A DNA stretch of 64,000 nucleotides from FLUQ01 sp031551515 (GTDB taxonomy: Bacteria; Desulfobacterota; Desulfovibrionia; Desulfovibrionales; Desulfovibrionaceae): positions 1 to 64,000 of the forward strand of contig JAVBNL010000004.1 in the NCBI GenBank assembly GCA_031551515.1, written 5' to 3'. Numbering within the stretch: position 1 is the stretch's first letter; each line of letters starts with the position of its first letter. Below the pieces are notes generated by a model, which worked only from the letters and a program-made list of their open reading frames with translations, ran no database searches and was not told the DNA's origin. Positions 43,171-52,076 of this stretch are shown here, piece by piece. A program made the translations under genes and the position numbers.

Positions 43171-43356
43171 GCGCAGCAGGGGGTTGAAGCCTGCCGGAAA
43201 AATAAAAAGAAGGCTTTCGTATTGTAAATGAAGGCGGAATCAGGCAAGGTGACCTTGGAGCGCCGGGAGCGCGCCGGCGGCCTGGCCGCCGTCGGATTTT
43301 GCTGGGGAATGCCTAAGGGCGCTTGTGCCGATACACTACAGATGAGGTAAGCAACA

Positions 43357-45210
43357 GTGAAAACAAATCTGACTGCGAAGAAGACGACCAACAAAAAATT
43401 GATCGCTTGGGTCGATGAAATCGCGGCTTTGTGCCAACCTGACGCTGTTTATTGGTGCGATGGTTCGGAGCGCGAGAAGAAGTCCTTGAACGAGCTTTTG
43501 GTCAAAAGCGGCACCTTCACGCCTTTGAACCCCAAAAAACGCCCCGGTTCTTTTCTGGCGCGGTCCAACCCGGCGGACGTCGCCCGTATGGAGCACCGCA
43601 CCTTTATTTGCTCCGCGAAAGAGAGCGACGCGGGTCCCAACAACAACTGGGCTGACCCCAAAGACATGCGAAAGAAGCTGACCGGCCTGTTCAAAGGCTG
43701 CATGCGCGGCCGCACCATGTATGTGGTGCCTTACAGCATGGGGCCGGTGGGTTCGAACATCGCGCAGATCGGCGTTGAAATCACCGACTCCCCCTATGTC
43801 GTGGTCAGCATGCGCATCACGACCCGCATCGGTCAGAAAGTACTGAATACTTTGGGCCCCAAGGGCTTTTTCGTTCCCTGCATCCATTCCGTGGGCCAGC
43901 CCGTGCTGCCCGGCGAGAAAGACGTGCCTTGGCCCTGCGACCCGGAAAACGTGCACGTGGTGCACTTTCCCGAAACCCGCGAAATCTGGTCTTACGGCAG
44001 CGGTTACGGCGGCAACGCTCTGCTCGGCAAAAAGTGCCTTGCTTTGCGCATCGCTTCCGTCATGGCCCGTGACGAAGGCTGGCTGGCGGAGCACATGCTC
44101 ATCGTGGGCATTGAAAACCCCGAAGGCGAAAAGACTTATGTGGCGGCCGCGTTCCCCAGCGCCTGCGGCAAGACCAACCTGGCCATGCTTATTCCGCCCA
44201 AGGGCTTTAAAGGCTGGAAGATTTACACCGTGGGCGACGACATCGCCTGGATCAAACCCGGCAAAGACGGCCGCCTGTACGCCATTAACGCGGAAGCGGG
44301 CTTTTTCGGCGTGGCCCCCGGCACCTCTGACAAAACCAACAAAAACGCCTTGGCCTCTTGCCGTGCCAACACCATCTTCACCAACGTGGCCTTGACCGTC
44401 GTCGGTGACGTGTGGTGGGATGGCATGACCAAAGAAGCGCCCAAACCCCTGATCGACTGGTAAGGGCAAGATGGGAAGCCCGGCTGCGGTCGGGACGCGG
44501 CGCACCCCAACTCTCGCTTTACCGCGCCCGCTTCCCAGTGCCCCAGCATCGACCCTGACTGGGAAAACACCAAGGGCGTGCCCATCAGCGCCTTTATCTT
44601 CGGCGGGCGGCTGAGCAAAAACGCGCCTCTGGTTTATCAGGCCTTCAACTGGTCCCACGGCGTGTACATGGGCGCCACCGCCGGTTCTGAAAAGACCGCC
44701 GCGGCCGACGGGCAGGCTGACATCCGCTATGACCCCATGGCCATGCTGCCGTTCTGCGGGTACAACATGGGCGATTATTTCGCCCACTGGCTGAAGATCG
44801 GCCGCACCACGCCCAAGCCCCCGGCCATTTTCCGGGTGAACTGGTTCCGTAAAGACGAGAAGGGTCGTTTCATTTGGCCCGGCTTCGGCGACAACCTGCG
44901 CGTGTTGAAATGGATCGTGGACCGCGCGCGCGGCCGCGCCCAGGCCATTGAAAGCCCGCTGGGCATGATGCCGTATTACGAAGACCTGCACTGGAAGGGC
45001 CTGGAATTTTCGAAAGAGGATTTCGACAAAGTCTCCGCCATTGACAGAGCCGCCGGGCTGAAAGAAGCCGAAGGCCAGAAAGCGCACCTGGAGCAGTTCG
45101 CCAAGATCGGCAAATTGCCCGAAGAGTTCGTGCACGAGCAGCGCCTTTTGGCCATGCGCCTGGAAAGATCGGAAAAAGTCTGGAAGCTGCCCGCGAAGAC
45201 CAAAAAATAA
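43357..45210 (+). pseudogene. pckA: GTP-dependent PEP carboxykinase interrupted by in-frame TAA
   Basis: Gluconeogenic enzyme converting oxaloacetate and GTP to PEP. The frame covers a full-length protein (617 codons, GTG start) with the P-loop PSACGKTN (about residue 267), the metal-binding VGDDIAWI, and later the guanine-binding NWFRKDEKGRFIWPGFG. Codon 369 (44461-44463) is TAA, after KPLIDW; the same frame resumes at once and reads GRDAAHPNSRFTAPASQCPS. The 5' piece lacks the nucleotide-binding part. Around the stop, residues expected for the family appear in other frames, suggesting clustered small indels. Confidence 0.9.
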
Positions 45211-45232
45211 GACGAACTATACTCCAATATGG

Positions 45233-45263
45233 AAAGGGGGGGGGGCGTATGCCCTCCCTTTTT
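45233..45263 (+). terminator. Terminator of pckA
   Basis: An A3-G10 run pairs with GCCCTCCCTTT (one wobble or slipped base) across a GTAT loop, followed by further T. It lies 23 bases beyond the pckA stop. Confidence 0.7.
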
Positions 45264-45548
45264 CGTTTCCGGCACGGCTGTTTCGGCTCGTGATATTTTT
45301 TACACATACTGGACAATGATTGTGATTTTTTATACTATCTGTGCGAGATCCGGTAAGAGGTTTCAGATAACGCCGTGAACGCGCTCTTTCGGGTTTCACC
45401 GGTCCTTGCGGACTTTCGCCTGAACCAGCACGTTGCCTCCTTCTCTCCTCCTTCTTTGCTTTTTTGATCCGCCGCAGGGACGACAGCCCGCGCATTCCAG
45501 CGCGCAATAAGTCTTGCCGCGCGTTCAGCTTATGAAGGAGGAAAAAGC
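45264..45548 (+). other. Leader region of the hydrogenase operon
   Basis: 285 bases without a gene. The first half is A/T-rich (GATATTTTTTACACATAC, TTGTGATTTTTTATACT) and probably holds the promoter. A single TTGTGA half-site is present, but no complete Rex or HcpR palindrome. AAGGAGG stands 8 bases before the hndA start. Confidence 0.4.
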
Positions 45549-46052
45549 ATGAATACGCCCGCGCACGCATACGAAAGCAGTGCCATTCCGGATGAGGACG
45601 TCCGGATTTACGAGCAGATAGGTAATGCCATCGACCTGTACCGGGGCAAGGAGGGCAGCCTGATCCAGGTGCTGCATATCGCGCAGCAACTGTATGGGCA
45701 CCTGCCCCTGGAACTGCAGCGGTACATCGCTTCGTCCATGGGCATTCCTCTGTCCGAGGTCTCCGGCGTGATATCCTTTTACAGCTTTTTTTCCACCGAA
45801 CCGAGAGGAGAGCACACCATCCGGGTCTGTCTCGGCACGGCCTGCTACGTGCGGGGCGGAAAAAAGGTCGTGGAGCACCTGCAGAAACGCCTGGGCGTGG
45901 ATCTGGGCGGCACGACGGAAGACGGCAAGTTCACTTTTGAGGTGGCCCGCTGTATAGGCGCCTGCGGCCTGGCCCCGGCCATGATGATCGATGATATCGT
46001 CTACAAGCAGGTCAATATCAACAGGCTGGAGAAAATACTGGCCCAATATTGA
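45549..46052 (+). CDS. hndA: NuoE-like [2Fe-2S] subunit of NAD(P)-linked hydrogenase (HndA)
   Basis: 167-residue thioredoxin-fold ferredoxin subunit. The four-cysteine [2Fe-2S] site is CLGTAC...CIGACG (about residues 97-144), with the NuoE-type helical N-terminus (LIQVLHIAQQLYGHLPLELQ) and SEVSGVISFYSFF. It is the first of three genes (hndA, fused flavoprotein, hndD), matching the start of the hndABCD operon of sulfate reducers. A strong GGAGG precedes the ATG. Confidence 0.94.
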   Translation: MNTPAHAYESSAIPDEDVRIYEQIGNAIDLYRGKEGSLIQVLHIAQQLYGHLPLELQRYIASSMGIPLSEVSGVISFYSFFSTEPRGEHTIRVCLGTACYVRGGKKVVEHLQKRLGVDLGGTTEDGKFTFEVARCIGACGLAPAMMIDDIVYKQVNINRLEKILAQY

Positions 46053-46077
46053 GCCCGGTATCAAGAGAGGAGAGGCG

Positions 46078-49000
46078 ATGATGAACGCCAAAATCATACG
46101 CGGCACGGCTGATTTGCTGTTCCGCAAAGACGGCTACCTGAACCGGATGGCAGCCTATGCCTTTCGTATCCTGATCTGCGGCGGGGCCGGGTGCATTTCT
46201 TCCGGCTGCGCGGCGATACGCCGAAGCGTTGAAGAAGCCCTGGCCGAACACGGCCTGGCAGACAAGACGCTGGTTCAGGAGACAGGCTGCATAGGCACCT
46301 GCGCCGTGGGGCCGGTGATGCTCATTTTGCCCCAACGGGTTTTTTACACCGACCTGACCCCGGAAAAGGTCGGCAAAATCATTCCCGCGCACCTGATGCG
46401 GGGCGAGATTCTGCAAGAATATACCTTTTATGACCGCAGTTTCGGCAAAAACGTTCCGGTCATCGATGCAATCGATTTTTTCCGCCAGCAGGTCAAAATC
46501 GCGCTGCGCAACTGCGGCGAGATGGAATACGGCAGCATTGACGCCTATATCGCGCGTGACGGCTACATGGCCGCCGCCCGGTGGCTAACGGAAAAAAGCC
46601 CGGAAGAGGTCATTGCCGAGGTCAAAGCCTCCGGGCTGATGGGCCGGGGCGGCGCGGGCTTTCCCACTGGCGTCAAGTGGGAGGCGGGCCGCAACGCGCC
46701 GGGAGAGCTGAAATACATCATTTGCAACGCGGATGAAGGCGACCCCGGGGCCTTCATGGACCGCAGCCTGATCGAAGGCGACCCCCATTCGATTATCGAG
46801 GGCATGATTCTGGGCGGGTATGCCATCGGGGCTTCCAAGGGTTATGTGTACGTGCGGGCCGAATATCCGCTGGCCATAGAGCGCCTGCGGGCCGCGATGA
46901 ACCAGGCCCGCGAATGCGGCCTGCTGGGCGAAAATATTTTCGGCAGCGCCTTCTCTTTTGACCTGGAAATCCGTATCGGCGCAGGTGCATTCGTCTGCGG
47001 TGAAGAAACGGCGCTGATGAATTCCATTGAAGGCAAACGGGGCGAACCGCGGCAAAAGCCGCCTTTCCCCTTCCAGAAAGGGCTTTTTGACTGCCCGACC
47101 ATTATCAACAACGTGGAGACCTTTGCCAACGTGCCGGTGATTCTGCACAAGGGCGCCGCGTGGTACGCCGGGTTCGGCACGGAAAAAAGCAAGGGTACCA
47201 AAGTGTTCGCCCTGGCGGGCAACATCACCAACACGGGCATTATCGAAGTGCCCATCGGCACGCCGCTGGGCAACATCCTGTTTGATATCGGCGGCGGCAT
47301 CCTGAACAAAAAGGAATTCAAGGCAGCCCAGATCGGCGGTCCATCCGGCGGCTGCGTTACCCGCAAAGACCTGAACACGCCGACGGATTACGAGTCGCTG
47401 AAAAATCTGGGGGCCATCATGGGTTCCGGCGGCCTGATCGTGATGGATGAAGACACCTGCATGGTGGATACGGCCCGTTTTTTCATGGACTTCATTCAGG
47501 ATGAATCCTGCGGCAAATGCGTGGCCTGCCGCATCGGCAGCAAGCGGATGCTGGAAATTCTGGAGCGCATCTGTTCCGGCCAAGGCCGGGAGGGGGATAT
47601 CGAACTGCTGCAGGAACTGGGCGCCACCATGCAGAAAAGCGCCATGTGCGGCCTGGGCCAGACAGCGCCCAACCCTGTGCTCAGCGCCATCAGCAACTTC
47701 CGTGAGGAATTTGAAGAGCACATCCGCCACAAGCGCTGCCTTGCCGGGGCTTGCGGCGACCTGTTCATCTCGCCTTGTGAAAACAGCTGCCCGGCGGGCA
47801 TCAACATCCCCGGCTACACCATGCTCATCGCGCAGGGCCGCTTTATGGATGCTTACCGCCTGATCCGGCAGGAGAACCCCTTCCCCGCCATCTGCGGCCG
47901 TATCTGCACCCGCCCTTGCGAAAGCAAGTGCCGCCGCTCGGCTCTGGACCAGCCCGTGGCCATCTGCGAGCTGAAGCGTTTTGTGGCCGACTATGCCTTG
48001 AAGCGGGAAGAGCCGTTCACGGGCGACCTGGTCTTTCCGAAAAACGGCAAGAAGGTGGCCATTCTGGGGGCGGGCATTTCCGGCTTGACCTGCGGCCATT
48101 ACCTGGTGCGCATCGGCTATGACGTGGATATTTACGAGGCGGAAAGCGTGGCCGGGGGCGTGCTGGCTTACGGCATACCCGAATACCGGCTGCCCATGGA
48201 CGTGCTGCAGCACGAGATCGGCCTTATCGAGCGCGAAGGTGTGAACATTCACCTGAACACCCTGGTTGGCCGCGACATATCGTTCGAAACGCTGCGAGAG
48301 AACAGCGACGCCATCTACGTGGCGGTGGGCACATCCTTTCCGCAGCGCATCGGCATTCCCGGCGAAGACCTGAAAGACGTGCACCTGGGCGTGGATTTTT
48401 TGAAAAAAGCCAATTTCAAGCAGAACATACCCATCGGCAAACGGGTGGCGGTCATCGGCGGCGGCAACACGGCCATCGATTCGGCCCGCACGGCTTTGCG
48501 CATGGGGGCGGAGTCGGTGACCATCCTCTACCGCCGCAGCGTGGACATGATGCCCGCCTACGAATCCGAACGCCACGAAGCCCAGGAGGAGGGTGTGGAG
48601 ATCATGCCGCTGGTGCAGCCGCTGCGTTTTGTCGGCGATGAAGAGGGCAGGGTGACGCAGATCGAATGCGTGCGCATGCGCCTGGCGGAATTCGACGCCG
48701 GCGGCCGCCGCAGGTCCGTGCCCATAGAAGGTTCCAACTTCTTCATCGACGTGGACATGGTCATTCCGGCTGTCAGCCAGTATGCGGACCTGCCCTTTAT
48801 CCCGGTCGACTCCATCGGCCGAACCCCTTGGGGCACCTTCACCGTGGAAGATAACACCATGATGACCACCATGCGGGGCGTGTTCGCCGGCGGCGACGTG
48901 GTGCACGGGCCGGACAGCGTCATTCAGGCCATAGCCGACGGCAAGAAGGCGGCCGTGGCCATTGATCGCTACCTCGGCGGCCAGGGCATCCTGAACAAGG

Positions 49001-49182
49001 GGCCGGAAATCGCCATCGACGCCAAGTATGACGACGACGAAGTCACCGAACTGCCGCGCTACCCTCTGGATATGCTGGATCTGGAAAAGCGGCGGGCGTC
49101 TTTTGACGAGGTGGTGTGCGGCTACCACAAGCTGACCGCCATGGCCGAGGCCATGCGCTGCCTGCACTGCGAGAGGAGGTAG
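46078..49182 (+). CDS. hndC: Tripartite flavoprotein: HndB-like + HndC/NuoF-like + GltD/NfnB-like
   Basis: 1034 residues combining three modules. A thioredoxin-like [2Fe-2S] domain has Cys at about 34, 39, 71 and 75. A NuoF domain has GRGGAGFPTGVKW (about 190, FMN/NADH) and a [4Fe-4S] site CGKCVACR (478) with the distal Cys in SAMCGLG (524). A GltD-like module has CENSCPAG (567), further Cys in CGRICTRPCESKC, FAD loop GAGISGL (664-670) and a second dinucleotide site GGGNTAIDSA (about 794). Separate HndB and HndC genes are the usual form; here they are fused and extended by an NADPH-type oxidoreductase. It starts 25 bases after hndA. Confidence 0.93.
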   Translation: MMNAKIIRGTADLLFRKDGYLNRMAAYAFRILICGGAGCISSGCAAIRRSVEEALAEHGLADKTLVQETGCIGTCAVGPVMLILPQRVFYTDLTPEKVGKIIPAHLMRGEILQEYTFYDRSFGKNVPVIDAIDFFRQQVKIALRNCGEMEYGSIDAYIARDGYMAAARWLTEKSPEEVIAEVKASGLMGRGGAGFPTGVKWEAGRNAPGELKYIICNADEGDPGAFMDRSLIEGDPHSIIEGMILGGYAIGASKGYVYVRAEYPLAIERLRAAMNQARECGLLGENIFGSAFSFDLEIRIGAGAFVCGEETALMNSIEGKRGEPRQKPPFPFQKGLFDCPTIINNVETFANVPVILHKGAAWYAGFGTEKSKGTKVFALAGNITNTGIIEVPIGTPLGNILFDIGGGILNKKEFKAAQIGGPSGGCVTRKDLNTPTDYESLKNLGAIMGSGGLIVMDEDTCMVDTARFFMDFIQDESCGKCVACRIGSKRMLEILERICSGQGREGDIELLQELGATMQKSAMCGLGQTAPNPVLSAISNFREEFEEHIRHKRCLAGACGDLFISPCENSCPAGINIPGYTMLIAQGRFMDAYRLIRQENPFPAICGRICTRPCESKCRRSALDQPVAICELKRFVADYALKREEPFTGDLVFPKNGKKVAILGAGISGLTCGHYLVRIGYDVDIYEAESVAGGVLAYGIPEYRLPMDVLQHEIGLIEREGVNIHLNTLVGRDISFETLRENSDAIYVAVGTSFPQRIGIPGEDLKDVHLGVDFLKKANFKQNIPIGKRVAVIGGGNTAIDSARTALRMGAESVTILYRRSVDMMPAYESERHEAQEEGVEIMPLVQPLRFVGDEEGRVTQIECVRMRLAEFDAGGRRRSVPIEGSNFFIDVDMVIPAVSQYADLPFIPVDSIGRTPWGTFTVEDNTMMTTMRGVFAGGDVVHGPDSVIQAIADGKKAAVAIDRYLGGQGILNKGPEIAIDAKYDDDEVTELPRYPLDMLDLEKRRASFDEVVCGYHKLTAMAEAMRCLHCERR

Positions 49183-49187
49183 GGGAT

Positions 49188-51005
49188 ATGATCAGGCTGA
49201 GCATCAACAACAAACATATAGAAGTGGAGAACGGCATCAGCATTATCGAGGCCGCGCGGCAGCATCAGATATACATTCCCAGTCTTTGTTACCTGCGCGG
49301 CATGCACCGCGAAGGCGGCTGCCGCATTTGCGTGGTGGAAGTTGAAGGGGCGAAAACCCTGCAGCCCGCCTGTATGGTTTCCGTTCAGGAGGGCATGGCA
49401 GTACAGACCAACACCGAAGAGGTGCGCCGCACCCGCCGGGTGCTCTATGAACTTATGCTGTCAGACCACTCACAGGATTGTCTCAGCTGCGCCCGCAACC
49501 AAAGCTGCGAATTCCAGCGTTTGGGCAAGGTGCTCGGGGTAAGCCAATCGCGCTTCGAAGGCGAGCGCTCTCCTTTTCATCACGATATTTCGGTCTCGGT
49601 CACGCGGGACATGTCCAAATGTATTCTTTGCCGCCGCTGCCTGACCGTGTGCAACAAGACCCAGCATGCCTGCGTGCTGAACGCCCAGAACAGGGGCTTT
49701 GACACCGAAATCGCTCCGGCCATGAATTTGCAGCTTGGCGATGTGGATTGCGCTTTCTGCGGCCAGTGCACGGTCGTCTGCCCTGTGGGCGCGCTCAAAG
49801 AGACCAGCGCCGTGCAAAAGGTCTGGGATGCGATAGCGGACCCCGCAAGGCGCGTGGCCGTACAGATCGCGCCGGCCGTGCGCGTGGCCATAGGAGAAGA
49901 GTTCGGCTATCCGGCTGGTTCGCGGGTTACGGGCAAGCTGGCCGCCGCCCTGCGCCGTCTGGAGTTTGACGATATATTCGATACCAACTTCGCGGCCGAC
50001 CTGACCATTATCGAAGAAGGCACGGAGTTGCTGGGCCGCCTGACAGCCGCCCTCACGGGCGAAAGCGCGGTGCTGCCCATGATCACCAGTTGCAGCCCCG
50101 GCTGGATCAAGCACATCGAGCACGCCTATCCGAACCATCTGGCTCATCTTTCGACCTGCAAATCGCCCCACACCATGCTGGGCGCCCTGGTCAAAAGCTT
50201 TTACGCGGAAAAGATCGGGCGCGCGCCCAAAGATCTGTTCGTGGTTTCGGTCATGCCCTGTACGGCCAAAAAGTTCGAAGTCTCTCGCGCGGAGATGGCC
50301 AATGACGGCCTCTTCAACGTGGACGCCGTGCTGACCACCAGGGAACTGGCGGATATGATCACCACCGCCGGCATTGATTTCGCCAGCTTGCCGGATGAAG
50401 GTTTTGACGACCCGCTCGGCATGTCCACGGGCGCGGCGGATATTTTCGGCCTGACCGGCGGGGTGATGGAAGCTGCCCTGCGCACGGTCTACGAACTGGT
50501 CACCGGCCGCCCCCTGCCTTTTGACGGCCTGCACGTCACGCCCATCATGGGGCTGGACCAGATCAAAGAGGCCGCCCTGACCATTGAGGACCCCAAGCCG
50601 GAATATGGCTTCCTGGACGGCGTGACCGTGCGCATCGCCGTAACCAGCGGCCTGGCCGGAGCGGATACGCTTATGGACCAGATCGTTGCCGGTGAATCCC
50701 CGTATCACTTCATCGAGGTCATGGGCTGCCCCGGCGGCTGCATCATGGGCGGCGGGCAGCCGCGTTCACAAGATCCGGACGTGCGCACGAAACGCCTGCA
50801 AGCGTTGTATACGGAAGATGAAAGTAAAACCTTGCGCAAGTCGCATGAGAACCCGGCCGTACAGGCCTTGTACGCAGAATACCTTGGTGCGCCTAACGGG
50901 CATTTGGCCCATGAACTGCTGCATACGCACTATGTGCGCCGGGGCTGTTTCAATCAGTATGTGGGAGAAAGGCCAGAGGAACCCGCGCATCCCGATGCGG
51001 TATGA
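49188..51005 (+). CDS. hndD: [FeFe] hydrogenase catalytic subunit (HndD)
   Basis: 605-residue soluble iron hydrogenase. The N-terminal NuoG-like part holds a [2Fe-2S] site (CYLRGMHREGGCRIC), the His-Cys3 cluster (HSQDCLSCARNQSC) and two [4Fe-4S] motifs (CILCRRCLTVC and CAFCGQCTVVCP). The H-cluster motifs are complete: TSCSPGW (about 300), MPCTAKK (356) and EVMGCPGGCIMGGGQ (510). A small-subunit-like tail ends the chain. It begins 5 bases after the fused flavoprotein gene and ends at a strong bidirectional terminator. Confidence 0.97.
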   Translation: MIRLSINNKHIEVENGISIIEAARQHQIYIPSLCYLRGMHREGGCRICVVEVEGAKTLQPACMVSVQEGMAVQTNTEEVRRTRRVLYELMLSDHSQDCLSCARNQSCEFQRLGKVLGVSQSRFEGERSPFHHDISVSVTRDMSKCILCRRCLTVCNKTQHACVLNAQNRGFDTEIAPAMNLQLGDVDCAFCGQCTVVCPVGALKETSAVQKVWDAIADPARRVAVQIAPAVRVAIGEEFGYPAGSRVTGKLAAALRRLEFDDIFDTNFAADLTIIEEGTELLGRLTAALTGESAVLPMITSCSPGWIKHIEHAYPNHLAHLSTCKSPHTMLGALVKSFYAEKIGRAPKDLFVVSVMPCTAKKFEVSRAEMANDGLFNVDAVLTTRELADMITTAGIDFASLPDEGFDDPLGMSTGAADIFGLTGGVMEAALRTVYELVTGRPLPFDGLHVTPIMGLDQIKEAALTIEDPKPEYGFLDGVTVRIAVTSGLAGADTLMDQIVAGESPYHFIEVMGCPGGCIMGGGQPRSQDPDVRTKRLQALYTEDESKTLRKSHENPAVQALYAEYLGAPNGHLAHELLHTHYVRRGCFNQYVGERPEEPAHPDAV

Positions 51006-51007
51006 GA

Positions 51008-51035
51008 AAAGGGGGAGGCCTGGGCCTCCCCCTTT
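51008..51035. terminator. Bidirectional terminator between hndD and glpX
   Basis: A 12-bp stem AAAGGGGGAGGC/GCCTCCCCCTTT (51008-51019 with 51024-51035) lies between the convergent genes, with A and T runs at the outer ends. Confidence 0.88.
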
Positions 51036-51042
51036 CCCGTAG

Positions 51043-52050
51043 TCACGAATCGTACTTGACCGCGCTGATCTGCATCAGCTTATTCCAGTTATGGTGCGCT
51101 TCAATATAGCGCAAGGTGCCCGTCTTGCCCCTGATGACCAGGGAATACGTTGTGGCGCCCGTGCCGTCGTAAGTGACGCCGCGCAGGAAGGTGCCGCCGG
51201 ATATGCCCGTTGCGGCGAAGAACACTTCATCGGTTTTGACCAGGGTTTCAACCGAAAGGATTTCAGTCAGCGAGATGCCTGCGTCGAGAATCGAGTTTTT
51301 TTCTTTTTCAGACTGTGGGTCCAGCCGGGCCAGCATCTGGCCGTTCATGCCGCGAATGGCGCAGGCCGCGATGACCCCTTCGGGGGTGCCGCCGGTACCC
51401 ATCATCACGTCGATTTCAGAGCGAGGGTCAACGGCCATCAGCGCGCCGGAAACGTCCCCGTCGGTATGCAGCTGAATGCGCGCCCCGGCGCGGCGTATGT
51501 CGGCGATCAGCTCTTTATGGCGGGGCTTGTCCAGCACGAAGACGATAAGGTCGTTGACGTCCTTGCCCAGTGCCTTGGCCACGGCGTGCAGGTTCGCGCC
51601 CACCGGGGCGTCAAGGTCGATGACCCGGGCGGCGGGGCCGGGTACGACCAGTTTTTTCATGTAAAAGCTGGGGCCGGGGTCGTACATGGCCCCGGCAGGC
51701 GCCGCGCCTACAACGGAAATGGCGTTGGGCCGCCCGGTGGCGAGCAGATTGGTGCCCTCAACCGGGTCAACGGCGATATCTAGAGCCAGCCCGCTGCCCG
51801 TGCCCACGGCTTCGCCGTTGTAGAGCATGGGAGCTTCATCTTTTTCGCCTTCGCCGATGACGACGCGGCCGTTGATATCAAGGGCGTTGAACCCCAGGCG
51901 CATGGCGTCTACGGCGGCGGCGTCCCCGTCTTCTTTCGCGCCTTTGCCCAGCCAGCGGGCGGATGCCAGCGCCGCCGCCTCCGTCACGCGCACCAGATCC
52001 ATGGCCAAGTTGCGGACGGGAGCTTCACGAAGAGTGGTTTGAGCGAGCAT
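51043..52050 (-). CDS. glpX: Class II fructose-1,6-bisphosphatase GlpX
   Basis: Gluconeogenic phosphatase, 335 aa. Metal and substrate motifs of the GlpX family are visible: GEGEKDEAPMLYNGE, ALDIAVDPVEGTN, MMGTGGTPEGVIAACAI and the C-terminal TGISGG. GGAGGGAAAATC precedes the ATG. It follows secF by 26 bases on the same strand and may be the last gene of the yajC-secD-secF transcript, although a metabolic link is not evident. Confidence 0.95.
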   Translation of the reverse strand: MLAQTTLREAPVRNLAMDLVRVTEAAALASARWLGKGAKEDGDAAAVDAMRLGFNALDINGRVVIGEGEKDEAPMLYNGEAVGTGSGLALDIAVDPVEGTNLLATGRPNAISVVGAAPAGAMYDPGPSFYMKKLVVPGPAARVIDLDAPVGANLHAVAKALGKDVNDLIVFVLDKPRHKELIADIRRAGARIQLHTDGDVSGALMAVDPRSEIDVMMGTGGTPEGVIAACAIRGMNGQMLARLDPQSEKEKNSILDAGISLTEILSVETLVKTDEVFFAATGISGGTFLRGVTYDGTGATTYSLVIRGKTGTLRYIEAHHNWNKLMQISAVKYDS

Positions 52051-52076
52051 GATTTTCCCTCCTGCGCCTTCAGCGG

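Noticed and set aside
44461..44463. Recoded stop (selenocysteine or pyrrolysine) in pckA
   Set aside because: The codon is TAA, not TGA or TAG, and no catalytic Cys or Lys is expected at this position.
45310..45340. Rex or HcpR operator upstream of hndA
   Set aside because: Only one TTGTGA half-site is present; the second arm does not match.
46585..49167. 860-codon open frame antisense to the hydrogenase flavoprotein
   Set aside because: High-GC third-position bias commonly opens the complementary frame; the sense strand shows full domain motifs, and the antisense product has no recognisable fold.
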